This document shows, piece after piece, positions 1 through 11,800 of a stretch of DNA of 64,000 nt. The stretch is taken from the NCBI GenBank assembly GCA_013397455.1, contig VYZB01000055.1, forward strand, positions 1,127,308 through 1,191,307. Reading direction: 5' to 3'. Source of the DNA: Crotophaga sulcirostris. Lineage: Eukaryota; Chordata; Aves; Cuculiformes; Crotophagidae. The first letter of the stretch is position 1. Each line of letters opens with the position of its first letter. The notes under the pieces are model-generated. The model saw nothing but the letters and a program-made list of their open reading frames with translations, ran no database searches and was not told the origin of the DNA. A program made the position numbers and the translations under genes.

Positions 1-335
1 TTGTTGTTGTCCCTCCTGCCATAGGCAGCAGTGTAGAACCTTCTGTGGGTTGAAACCAGTAGAATAATTTGGTAGAGACCTAAGGACTGTAATATTCCTA
101 TCTATGCTGATCCTTCATAGCCTTTAGCACAACAGAAGATGGAAATGCCCCTGAGTTCTTTTTTAAATATACCTTATGCTTTTATAGACTGTAAATTGTT
201 GGAAGTCATATTAAATATTAATAACTGGGCTTTTCAATCTGTTGTGAGTAAAATTTACATCTAGATGTACTAGCACAAATCTCTTAGAAGTATCTATTTA
301 GCTGTAACAATCACCCACCCCTGGAAACATTAATA

Positions 336-455
336 TCATAGAATCATAAAGTGCCTTGGATTGGAAGAGACCTTAAAAGCCCACGCATTTCCAACGCCCC
401 TGCCATGGGCAGGGACACCTTCCAATGGATCAGGTTGCTTGAAGCCCCATAATGT
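336..455 (-). mobile_element. CR1 LINE 3' end fragment
   Basis: The + strand reads ATCATAGAATCATAAAG then TTGGAAGAGACCTTAAAAG and CTGCCATGGGCAGGGACACC. This is the reverse complement of a CR1 3' UTR with its ATTCTATG terminal repeat. It is heavily 5'-truncated. Confidence 0.85.
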
Positions 456-687
456 GGACATCAGCAGTCATTATATGATCTCTGCTAAATATTTTTTCAT
501 GAGTGGATGTGATCTTAATGAGGAAACAGTAAGTGTTAGGTGAATGGATAAAAACCAAGTGTGGTGGACAAGGAGGGTGTTTATGAGGAACACTCATTCC
601 TCGCTGGCAGTGGTCACCTGAGTCGGGAGAGTGTAGCCAAAGCTGTTCTGTAAGTGTTTAGCTAAACAGGTGTCATTGATTGTGTGA

Positions 688-825
688 TCATCCCTGGAGG
701 TGTTCAAAAAGCGTGTAGACGTGGCACTTATGGATGTGGTTAGGTCAGCGCGGTGGTGTTGGGCTGATGGTTAGACTGGATGATGTCAGAGGTCTTTTCC
801 AACTTTAATGATTTTATGACTTTTA
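688..825 (+). mobile_element. CR1 LINE 3' end fragment
   Basis: CCTGGAGGTGTTCAAAAAGC at the 5' side and AGAGGTCTTTTCCAACTTTA before a degraded ATGATTTTATGA end are typical of sense CR1 3' ends. Together with the opposite-strand copy at 336-455 it forms an inverted pair. Confidence 0.85.
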
Positions 826-1186
826 GTGGATTTTTTAATACTCTTTCTCCCCTAGTTAGTCCCCTTGTGCTCTACCTGTGTCTCTGAGGAGCAGAAGAGA
901 GAAAGGTCTGTGTGGCCACTGCGGTGGGCCCAGAGCAGGACTGCTGAGTCTGTTCTCATGCATTTTCTTCTCAGCTAAGATAGCAGCAAGATTAGATGGG
1001 CTTTATACTCCCATGAGCGAGCTAAGAAAATACCCTCTTCCTGTTGCTCTTGGCTGTGGTGCCTTAGTTCTTCTGAAGCACATTGTGCTAGAAAGTAACA
1101 GAAGATACGATGGTATTAGTACATGAGGTCTTTTTTTTGTTGTTTTAATCCCCAGAAGATATATAGTGTTGAGAAATGGTGCATGG

Positions 1187-1256
1187 CAGCAGGCTTGGAA
1201 CAGGATGATCTTTAAGATCTCTTCCAACCCAAACCATTCTGTGATTCTATGATGAA
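1187..1256 (+). mobile_element. CR1 LINE terminal fragment
   Basis: About 70 bp: ATGATCTTTAAGATCTCTTC, then CAACCCAAACCATTCTGTGATTCTATGATG, shown here in part. It ends in two copies of the ATTCTRTG terminal unit. Confidence 0.85.
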
Positions 1257-3084
1257 CTAGTGATGCTCTTACAGCAGTGGACACATCTACTTGCTGGTGT
1301 ACCTTATACCACATTTCAGTGGTGCTGGTGGTTCTGGGTTTGAGCTGGGTGAACGTTTTAAACGTCTCACTGATCTGACCATGAGCCAAGCAATTCTTCC
1401 CCTTGTGCAGCAAGGGAATGGATTTTGTTGCCATTTGAAAATATTTTCTGTAAACTATCAGAATATAATAAGCTGAGATACTTTTTAAAGACTAAACCAT
1501 GATTACTTCAAAAGCCACAAAGTAATTTTGCGCTACCGATTTTTAAAACTCAGCAAATTTTACGTAGTACCTGAATTATTCATGGAGATAAATTGGAGGA
1601 GGAAGCTCTATTGTCTTGTTGGTCTCAATAAGCAGTAGCCAGTTGACTGTGCAGAGCAAGGCAGCTCCTTCTAAAGCCATGAGTGAACCGATCCTTGGTG
1701 AGGAACCCTACAGGGACAATGGCTTGTGTCAGTATGCCCGGAAGATGACTACCTGTTTTGGACATTTAGGTAAAGAAATAAAAGATGTGCATGTGGATTT
1801 TTGGTGTCCGTGATGTGGATGAAGTGTTTCCTCAAGTTTACAGCAAATAGCTCAGTGTTTTGTACTCAGCCTGCGGTCTTGAGTGAGTAAACCGTGTGTG
1901 TCAGAAGTGAAAAGTCTGCGCATATGGAGGAATTTTAACTCAAGTAGAAAGCTTTGGTTTCTTTTTTTCTGCATGAACTTGAATGTTAAAATGATTTTTT
2001 GCTTTCTTTGTTTTAGTTACTTCATTGCTTAGGTAACTGTATTTTTTGGTATAAGTAGACATAGTGTTTGCTCATTTTTCATTGATGTGAAGGCTTTTTT
2101 TCCCCTCCTTATTTACAATATCTGTGAGGATTCTTACGTGGGAGAAGAAGATAATCCTGTTGCCTTGGGCAGATGCAGGAAACATTATTTGGGGCCATCT
2201 ACCTGTGTACTAAATGTGTTCCTTATACCTGAAGTGGCATGAGGGAAACGGAACCTTTCATTTTGTTTTACCTTGTTTTATGTGTTATTATTTTGATTTT
2301 TCTTTGCCGCTAGGTTTTGCTGAGCTGGTACGACTGACCTCAATTTCTTGGTTTTTTTGGTTGGGGATTTTGTTGCTTTCAGTACAAGAATTTAGTCAAG
2401 CTGAAATACATTTGCAGGAAGTTTAATTCTAATGGCAGAAGCAATTAAAGACAGCGGTAGTGCAGATATTCCTGCCTTTTATTTAGCTGTAGGGTCAGTT
2501 TAATCCTCAGTGTTGTTCAGGAGGATGGAGGGATATTTCTTCTACTACAATTTTAGCCCTTGGTGTCGAATTTGTCCTCTTATTCAGTGTCCACTATGCT
2601 GTTGCTTTTCTATGTCTGCTACTGTGTACTGTATACATTTTTCAGTGTCTGCTGTTCTGTTGTGCAATTTATTTGTGGATTGCAGTCAAATTTTTTTTGT
2701 TCTGCTCTAGAAACGTTAGTACAGAAGCCTCTACTCCTGGTTGCATATGAAATATATATGTGTTTTTATCATCTGGGCAGTCAAATGACTTGATGAATTC
2801 AAAGCGGATTAAATAGGAAATGGTCTTGAGATGGCTGAAAAATATTTATAAATAAAATATTTATGAAGTTGGTAATGAGCTAAAATATTTAAAGTAGCTG
2901 ATTTGCCCAATTCCTGTCTCATATTCAGTTCCTTGTGAAAACTGTCAGTCTGGAAATGTCCCACACCTCACACTGTGCTCTGTGCAGGCTCGAGTTCCCA
3001 GCTCTGAATACTCAGATTAGGCACAGCTTTCAATTGGCAGTGATGTAAAAATATTTTGCTACTTGGCAGATAATTTCCTCCTTC

Positions 3085-3226
3085 AGTTTAGAACCATTCC
3101 CCTCGTTCTGTCCGTGCACTCCCTTACCAAGAGCCTCTCCCCAGCTTTCCTGGAGCCCCTTTCAGTACTGAAAGGCTGCTCTAAGTTCTCCCCAGAGCCT
3201 TCTTTCTTCCAGCCTGAAAAAGACTG
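3085..3226 (-). mobile_element. CR1 LINE internal 3' fragment
   Basis: The + strand carries AACCATTCCCCTCGTTCTGT and CTCCCCAGCTTTCCTGGAGC followed by CCAGAGCCTTCTTTCTTCCA, the reverse complement of the end of CR1 ORF2. Both element ends are missing. Confidence 0.85.
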
Positions 3227-4026
3227 CATTTTTTTCTGACTACTGCTACACAACAGTTTAGTATTTAGACCTAGACAGCATAGCAACTATCTCTGTGGAC
3301 ATAGCTGGGAGGTTGGAACCAGCTTGGCTACAACAGAAAACTGGGAGTTGGTCTTAAACCAGTGCATTCCCATTCCAATGAAGGACAAGCTTTTCACTCT
3401 AGGATTTAGGCAGTCAAGCAGTCGCAAATGTTGAAACAGCTTAAAAATTAAGTGTAGAGTTCAGCTGTCTGAGGAATGAGTTGTGCAGCAGAGTTAATGT
3501 CAGGGCAATGTGTGCCTTGGCCTCACCTACCTCAGAGGGCAAAGTCCACCTTGATGTGTTGACGGGGCTGGATGGTTGGCAGTGCTGTTGTCACATGTCA
3601 ACATCCTTTGCCCATTATCATGCATAGATATTCTTTCACTGAGCTGAGCTATATCCTCGTGTTGGAGCACATCCAACCGTCTCCTATGAGTCATCCCTCT
3701 GCTTTCAGCTCAGAATGGTGATCCACCTTCACCTGAAGTGGTAGAAGCTTTTGGAGTTTCAGAAGATCTGTCTTTCCCACTGAGTGGCTGTGGTGTGCAA
3801 ATCAGCGAGTTGTGAAATCTGGGAGAGATTGAAAAATTGCTACAAAGCTTTATTTCCTAAGGGGAATACTTAAAACACAGCATTTCCTGAGATTTCTGAT
3901 CTGATAGAAGATATTCTAAAGCAGAACTCAGATTGCTGTGTTTATTGAGCCAACTCTTCCTCAAGTACACGTTAGCATCACCCCATGAAATTTAGTACAG
4001 TGGTGCTGATTTATTCCAGCTTTGAC

Positions 4027-4208
4027 CCACTGGAATGCGCTGCCCAGGGAGGTGGTGGAGTCGCCGACCCTGGATGTGTTTAAGGGAAGATTGGATGAGG
4101 CACTGAGTGCCAGGGTTTAGGTGATGAGATGGTGTTAGTGTTGGGTTATAGGTTGGACTTGATGATCTCAGAGGTCTCTTCCAACCTGGTTATACTGTGA
4201 TACTGTGT
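4027..4208 (+). mobile_element. CR1 LINE 3' end, TACTGTGA-tailed type
   Basis: Starts at CCACTGGAATGCGCTGCCCA, runs through GAGGTGGTGGAGTCGCCGAC and ends CTGGTTATACTGTGATACTG. The terminal repeat is TACTGTGA rather than the ATTCTATG of other copies. It matches the reverse complement of the copies at 45037 and 62324. Confidence 0.92.
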
Positions 4209-5269
4209 CCATGATGGATTATGAAACCCAAGAGAATGGCTGTTTATGGGCAACTGTGATTTCAGGCTTGTTTTGAAGTTAACATAGAAGTCCTGCTACT
4301 TGAGAAATAATTGCTTAATAGGAGGTGTGTACTAATAGATGATTCAAGTCTGGATTTGTGAGTTGATGTTTTCTCTTTAAAATGGTAAATAGAGCAGTCT
4401 TCTCTTCAAAGCCTGTCCCCATCTGTAGGTAGTACTTGAACGCTGGGCTTTAAGGAAAGAGTTAATTGACACATTTCCCACTGTGCTCAGTGAGCCTATT
4501 GCTGGTTTTTTTCACCTTCTAATTTAGCAAAGCCTTATTGGAAGCAGTGCAATTATCACAGCAGGTCATTTTCCAGGTACAGTTAACTTCTGTGTGTTAA
4601 GGGGAATTGAAAACCTGGGCTAAACACTGTCTGCAGAGTCATCTCTGGGAGCTTGGCTGAGTAAAGAATCTCAAGTTGTCTCTGAGCAAGTTCTGGTCTG
4701 GGGTCTACCTGTACTTCACAGGTGGATGTTGGTTTAGGTTGGTTTTTATCTTTCACTTTGGAATTTCCCGTGACATTCCAGTGCCCAGTTGATGATTAAC
4801 TCTGCCTTTACCGAGGGAGAAATATTCATTAGATGATTAGATTAGCAAATCACTGGAATTGGATTAATGTAAATACTTCTTGTAAGTGAAGCAGGAAGGG
4901 CTGGCGCAGTATCTGCCAAGCTTCTCCTGTCGGCAACACAGGAAATTGGAGAGGAAGAGCACAGGGGAACCAATCGTTAGTAGTTAGGGGAAAGCTTAAG
5001 TGCTTTTGTTTAGAATAGACAGTGAAAGCTGCGGAAAGGATTTCTCCAAAGAAATCTCCTTATGAAGTGGTGCTGTCCAGCCTCTGTGTATTCCTTAAAA
5101 AGGAGGACAGACATGCTCTGCCTTTCCTGTAACCTTTTCACCGTAGCGCACGTACAGACCTGGTGTGGAGCAGGGGCACAGTAGATTAAATGCACAGATG
5201 TGCATGTGTAGCTTAAGATGATGATTCCTCCGTAATAAGATTTTTGACACAGCAAGGTTTTTTTGATTT

Positions 5270-5490
5270 TTAGACTAATCCTCTTATATACCTCAGTTAC
5301 GTTCTTTCTCTTGTCCTGGATATTAATCTGATTTTAAGATACTCTTTATGGTTTTGCTTCCATTTTTTTCATTCCCAGAGATGAGTTGCATCTGATTACA
5401 ATAGTTTTAGATGGCAGTCACCTGATCAAGCATACTGCCATAAGCTCTTGAAGATAATCACTAAAAATAATCTTCCTTAATCTCCTTTGC
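5270..5490. promoter_or_regulatory. Cluster of six TAATC cores before exon 1 (candidate OTX/CRX-type homeodomain sites)
   Basis: TAATC cores occur at 5276, 5324, 5455, 5468 and 5478 on the + strand and at 5394-5398 on the - strand. Those at 5275-5281, 5323-5329 and 5477-5483 fit the full YTAATCY photoreceptor CRX/OTX consensus. Chance expectation for a 5-mer on two strands over 220 bp is below one. The long ABLIM1 isoform has been reported as retina-enriched, so a link is plausible. Function is inferred only. Confidence 0.35.
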
Positions 5491-5594
5491 TGGATAAGAG
5501 AAAAAGAGAAGGATTGGAAAGGACAGCGTTCCGTGAGTAGGAGACTGACTACATGCACTACAGGTTGCTTTCCCTAGCTTCTTCCAAAAAAAAA

Positions 5595-5838
5595 ATGCCG
5601 TCTTTCCCCATCTTGAACAGCTTTGGGAAGCTGTGTGGATCCAGTAAAACTGAAGAATTGGTGCTGGAAAAGGTGAAATTCCGAAATTCAGTCAAAAGGA
5701 TGTCAATTATTGAGGATGGGGATATTGCAGAGGTCTTGTATCTCATTCCTAAGCAGAGCTTGCTGAAGCAACTGCCCTACTTGAATCCAGATGACTACTA
5801 CTTATGTGAGAGGTTATTTGACACTCCTGAGGATCTGG
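5595..5838 (+). CDS. ABLIM1: ABLIM1 coding exon 1, long-isoform N-terminus (81 codons plus 1 nt)
   Basis: The exon encodes a unique 81-residue N-terminus that opens [14 protein letters not shown]. The human long isoform, as I recall it, opens MPAFLGLKCLGKLC and has a first exon of about 80 residues, so the start at 5595 is homologous. That ATG has A at -3. An in-frame ATG at 5553 would add 14 residues, but it has T at -3 and no counterpart in the human protein. The exon ends with G before the donor GTAAGT at 5839 (phase 1), which joins G|TG to give the Val of VAHPQ in the next exon. Beyond the opening motif, similarity to the human exon is weak (KR..I.ED and LYL.PK blocks), unlike the nearly invariant LIM exons. 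No known domain is visible. The 5' UTR limit cannot be set from sequence. Nine A residues directly precede the ATG. Confidence 0.88.
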
Positions 5839-8800
5839 GTAAGTGAGAACTGGCATTGGATTTTGATTTTTGGTTGGTGAATAGGCTGAATTGCTTTACA
5901 GAGATCTTATTTTCTGTGTGGCAGCAAGGTCCTTTGTGACACCACGCGTGCTCAGATGTGGAGGAATATTTTATCACTAACAGGCAGGAGGGAAAGAAGC
6001 AGAAAAAGCCAAATTATAATCTGATTAGGCAAAAGTAATTGACAGATATAGGTCCATCTCTCTGTTAATTTGGCCGTTGTGGGAGAAAGGGGGCCTTAAG
6101 CTACAGAAGTACTCAAGCTAGAAGAAATACCTTTGAAAGCACAACATCCTGTGGTGATGTGTTCCAGAGCTTTCCTATGGGTGTTATGAAACTATATTCC
6201 CTTTTGTTTCTTTTCAACTTATTGCCAAGTAATTTCATTTGAAGCTGGCTCAGTTTTGAATTAGAAGAAGTGATTAAAAGTCTGTGTTCACCTTTTTCCT
6301 GTCCCTTGTGAATGTATTAGAATTCTGTTGTAGCTCTCATCCAGGTACCTCCTTTTCCAAGATAAGCAGTCATATTCATTTAGATACTTTTTGTGTAGAA
6401 GCCAGTCTATGACTCTGATTATCCATTTTTCCCTGTATTTTTTCTATAACCCTTGAAAACTTAGGGAATAGAACTGTATTCAACATGCAGCATAATATGG
6501 CTATATTTACCAAGAGTCATAATGATACTCTTTGTTCTTCCCAGTAGATCCTAAAACTTGGTTTGTGTTTTTAATTAATATTTAACACTGGTTTATTCCT
6601 TCACAGAGCTATCAGTGGTGAGGGAACTTATATCTGGAATTCATCAACTTATCTGATTTATTGCAACTTATTAATTTTTTTTTTTTAAAAAAAGTTTTCT
6701 GGAAACTCCAATATATGAAATTGGCTATAAATGTTAATCTGAACATTTCTGTCACATTTCAAAGATATTCCCTCCTAGGACTTGCTATATGGACCTTAGT
6801 TTTGACAACCCAAACTACTTATGTACATGCTGGAATTTTTCCTGTACCTAGCAGATCAAGAAAACTGCTATATCCTTGTCACTCTGATCAGCTCCTAAAC
6901 ATGTTAATAATGAGTGATTGTAGGCAGTAGGCAAGTATTTTTCAAATATGTGCTTTCAAGTTTGTTGTTTCATCAGTGCCAGGTAACAATTTTACTTTTG
7001 TACAAATAGCTTTTTGCTAGTCAGCTCTGTGCCCAATGAACTCCACGCTGTAAGAGTAATATTGGCCAAACCCATATGCTGTTTTGGATAATTACTGCCT
7101 CTGAGTAATCAGTCATTTTAAAACTAAAATTTCAATTAAGGTGTTACTGAAACACAAAGCAAATACATAATATGGCTATGAACCAGAAAAAGCAACTGTT
7201 AATCACCCTTGCCAGCCCCTCCAGTGTTTCACATTGGTATTCTGGAGAAAACTTCCACAGACAATTTAGGTGCTTTTATAAATCACAACTTATGATAGAA
7301 AGTTAGTTGGATGAACAATGACCAGTATGATCAATACACATGGGACTCTAAAGAAATTCTTTGCCACCGTAGCAGGCTGGGAGCCACCTTTTTTGCACAG
7401 CTGCAATTTTCTTGTAGTTTGTATGGGGCTTAAATCGATGTAGAATCTGCAGTATTGCAGTTCTTTTGTAGCAATCACAAGGACAGTGGGGTGGGTTCTG
7501 ATGAGCATTATACTGTGACAGATAATACATATAGCCACTGGGTCTTGGTTTCTTCTCATGCTACAATTTGGGTGCTATTATTCCATAGGATGGGTACTGT
7601 GGTCCTGCTTTCCAGTGGCATGAATAATGCCGGCTGGGAGGCTGCGAGGTGTCTGGTGTCTCAGCTTTACTTAAATTACAACAATTGGAATCGGAATCTC
7701 ACCTACTTAGAACAAAAGTAGTGGAATGGTTATTGAAAATGGCCTGGATGCAAAAGCTGAGTGACTTTAAGATACAAAAGGCATGAGTGTGTCTCTTAGG
7801 CCATGTGCCTGCTTGGGGATTATGGTGTCTCAAGTACTGCAAGATTTAGCAGTTTATATACCCTGCTGAAAGACAGTTTGCTGTCTGTGTTTGGCTTTAC
7901 AAATGGAGATTAGAAATTGTGCTGTTCAATCTGCAGATGAATCAAAGGTTGTCAAGTGGAGCTGTGTTCTGTGTTGCCCTGAGAAGCACAGAAGAAGATG
8001 AGGTGCGTTTGCAACAGGAAGGATCCAATTTATCTAGAAAGTTAGTTCCCATTATCCACAGAGGCAGAGAACTGGAGGAACATTTTGCCAAAGCATGTTG
8101 TGCCATCTTCTTGGTGGGTTTTATGAATGTCAGAAACGATCTAGGTGTTTGAGCCTACCCAGCACAAGAGTATGTGATCTTTTGAGTGTTTTATAGTCTT
8201 GTTCTCTTGTTACAGATCACTGTCACCCAAGGACCTGGTTGAATGCACTGATATTTTCTTATTTTTCTTTTTTTTGTCTTTAAGAAGAACATAGTCCTGC
8301 TGTCTTCAGATTTGGAGAAATGGCATTTCTCCCTCCTTGAAGTCCCGTTTTTCTGGGGACAGCTTGCAGTGTTATGGTAGAGATTTCTAGGCTTCTTGTG
8401 CTGTGTGCTTTATGGACCAAGCATGGCATCGAGGTTGGGTTTTCACTCTGGGAGCAGCCTCTTTCTTTTCAGGTGCTTTTCAGCACCTCTGAAAATTGCT
8501 TGTGAACCCACTCTGATACCAGCCCATAGCTGCAGTTTGGCATGAAGGGCTGCATGTCCCCATTAAAGATCAGTCAAGCAGAGCCAAGCTGCTGTCTCCT
8601 GGGCTCCTGCACTCAGAGCAGTTCTAACAGTGAGCATCAGGGGGTGAGAAATCTTCCTTTTGTGCTTACTGCTCAGTGCTTGGGTATTGCTGTAGTGTTA
8701 AATTGCAAGGACTTGTTCACAAACACTACTCACAGGTGCAAGTTCTCTCTCTCATTCTCTCTCTCTTGCTGATATTAGAGAAACTGCTTTCTTCTCTGCC

Positions 8801-11800
8801 CTTTATTACAGTAACAGTGCTGATGTGGTTTTAATCCTACAGTGGTTACATGTTGAAGATGTAGTTGCTTATTTCATCTCTCTGGGTTCTTGTTTCAGCT
8901 TTCCATTTGCTGTGGGACAAGTTGTTGCGAGTGTTGGAGATCAATCCAAGCTAATTTGCTTGGTAGTACATCAGTGGTTTAGCATTAATCTGTATTAATG
9001 TGGCATGGTTTAGAGCAAATGAATCCGCCTCTGTAGGGCTCACTGCTCCCATAAATACTCCTAAATACTCCACCTAAATACTTTGTTATCTGCTATCCAA
9101 TAAACAAGAACAAAATTGCAGTGTCTGCTGTTACTAGATGTTAGTAAGGAAGATGAACTAATTAGCTTTAATAGGAAGGAATTATGAACATTTTGTGGTT
9201 TGCTTCCTGGGTGGCTGTCCACGTAGGCGATAGCAGTGATGTGGAGATTGTGAGGGGGATCTGAAGCAAAGATCTCGCTTGCTCTGTGACTCTGTGATAC
9301 TCATGGGTGCAGGCAGCTCCAGCTGGGAAGAGCGTGTTGTGGCTACGCATCCTCGGTTGTTGTTTACAGGGAGTCCTGCCTTTGTTCTGTATCTGATGGA
9401 AACTTCCTCCCCTGTGTCCTTCCTTTGCAGTTGTATAATACAAGTTTGGAGTTTTAATCAAACAGCTCTCCCTGGGCAGGGCTGAAGCAGGACAGCAGCG
9501 TGGCTTGCCTGCCCCCACCTCAGGTGGCCAGAAGGTCCCCTCTTCCCACTGTCCAGGTGTTCAAGGCCAGTTAAGGGTGGGGGCAGTCGGCAGGTAGACC
9601 TGCAATGGAAGCTGGTTTCAAGGTGAAGGAGCTCTAACCTTTCTGCCAGTGGGTGAATAGTGGTGGCACTGGGGTGGGGGAAAGAGAAGTGGAAGTGGCT
9701 TTTCTTCTCCTCTGAAAGCTGTTCTTTAAGCCTGCTCTTTTTATCCAAAAGGTGGAGTAATGGGAATGACTTCAGAGCAGAGGGAAGGGCATAGGGATCG
9801 GTTGTCCTTGCTCACTCTGACTTGAGCCTTGGGGCATGGAGGGAGAAGAAGAGAAGAAAGACGCTTGGTCCGTGGCCTTTTCCCTTGCTTCATCCCCTCC
9901 CATTCATCCTTGCTGTACTGGTTGAGGAGAGGATGAATGCCAATTGCTGTTGGCTCCGCTTCCTCCTTTATGCCCGAGAGGTGGAGATATCACAAAATAG
10001 ACTTTGGTATACAAGGACCTTAAAAGGACTTTTCAGGCTGAGAGAACGATCCATGCTTGGTAGATGTCTGTGGGCTTTTGGTGAGTGAAAGGGCAAATAG
10101 TGGGAGGAGAAGGAAAGAAAGGGAAACGGGATTACTCTTCACCCAGGTTATGCTGACAAGGTGAAGCTGACAGGAGAAGAAGGCAACAATGTTAGAATGG
10201 GAGATTGTGATACCAGTTTTTGCATTATCCTGCTTTTGATTTTTCAGTTATTTTCCTTCGAAGAGAGGGTCTCTATGGAGGGGTGCAGAAACTATGTGGC
10301 ACCAGGGCATGTGCATCACAGATGTGTTCCCACATGAATTAGATGGGGGAGCTGTCTGTGCAGTTTTCAATGTAAAACCTAGAGGCGTTAAGCTGTAAAA
10401 TACAAAAATAGAAACCAAATTAGTTTATCAGTATACACCAGTACTTGGAAGATGAAATACTGTTTGTTTGTTTTTTGAAGCTGGCAAACTCTCCTTTAAA
10501 ACATGTGACTCCTTCCTTTGGAGTACAGACCGTAAACCATCCGGTTTGGTGTAAACTGTGAGCAAACCTTTACGGAGCAGCAGCAGCAAAGTAGCTTTTG
10601 TAGATAACTTCTAAAAAATCCACTCGGAGCAGATACTGGAATCAGTTATGCTTACTCTGTTTGGAATATCAGTTCATTGTATGTCTAATTTTTATGATGA
10701 TGCTACTGTTGAAACAGTGACAAGTAATTTAAAAAAAAGCTTCAAATATGTACATTTTTACACAATGAGGCAAGTGACTTCCCTAGCTAGTGGATAAAAT
10801 CAAAAAGCCACCAACAGAGAAGTTCCAGAACTTCGAGTGAGGTGGTAAAAAAACCTGTTTGTTGAAAAAGCATGGTTAAATATATCAATATTACATTATA
10901 TGGTTAAGTTGTATCTACTTGGAAAGGATATTTATTTATTTAGTATCTTTGAGGTCCTGTTTGGTTCATTTAATAGGGCACTGGACTGGGAAATAGCTGT
11001 TGGGAGTGAAATACATTTGCAGGACAGATTTAGGTGCCTTTTTTTAGAGCTCTATTTATAGTTTAATATGGAATCAGGCGAGAAGGCATTAGTCATTTGG
11101 TATAGTGAAAATTGATTTGTCCAATTTAAATGGAAGGGTGGTGTGTCTGGTGTCCACGCGATGGGCTGCCTCATCTTCAGGGATCATGGACTGGTGCTGT
11201 TGCACGCTTTACTCTCTTGTGTTGCTGAGGTGTACACTAAAGGTTAATGCCTAGTGAGCTACTTTGTCAGGTCTCTCAAGACTGGAAAACAATGAACTTG
11301 TTTCTTTGCTCTGCAAATTCACTGATTGGCTGCTTCGATCCGATGCTTTATGGACCTTTCATGGAGAAGCTCTTCAGCCAGTGAGTCTCTCCAGCATTCC
11401 TGCTGACTTCACTGAGCCAAAACCTCCCAAGTCAGGCTGTGGGGGTTATTCCGCAGAGTTAATCCAATTCTGAAGTGGATTTTCAATATCAAATCTCCTT
11501 AACCTTAGGCATGCACAGCCAAGCATGACACATGCATATATGCTTTCTGGGTGGGGATTCCTGCCTTCGTGCTTGTTATTTGCAGTTTTTAGCAGTAATT
11601 GTGGTTGCTGTCAGTGATGGTTGCTGACAGTACAGTCATGTTTTTGTCAGCATCAGTGCTGGTTGTGGTCATGACTTGGCTAGATGAACTCTATTTCTAG
11701 CAAGTGAATAGTGATGATTTTATTTGGTAGGTTGTTTCTTTTTAATTACTGAGTTTTAAGCCATTGTCACTATAACTTATCACTGTGCTGTGTCTCAGTG

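Larger units (their letters stand above)
1..5594. other. Upstream region (intergenic, or intron of a transcript starting further upstream)
   Basis: I see no convincing coding exon here. It holds CR1 fragments (listed separately) and otherwise unique AT-rich sequence. The open frames are all short, lack recognisable domains, and partly come from CR1. If an even more distal ABLIM1 first exon exists, this would be intronic. Confidence 0.6.
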
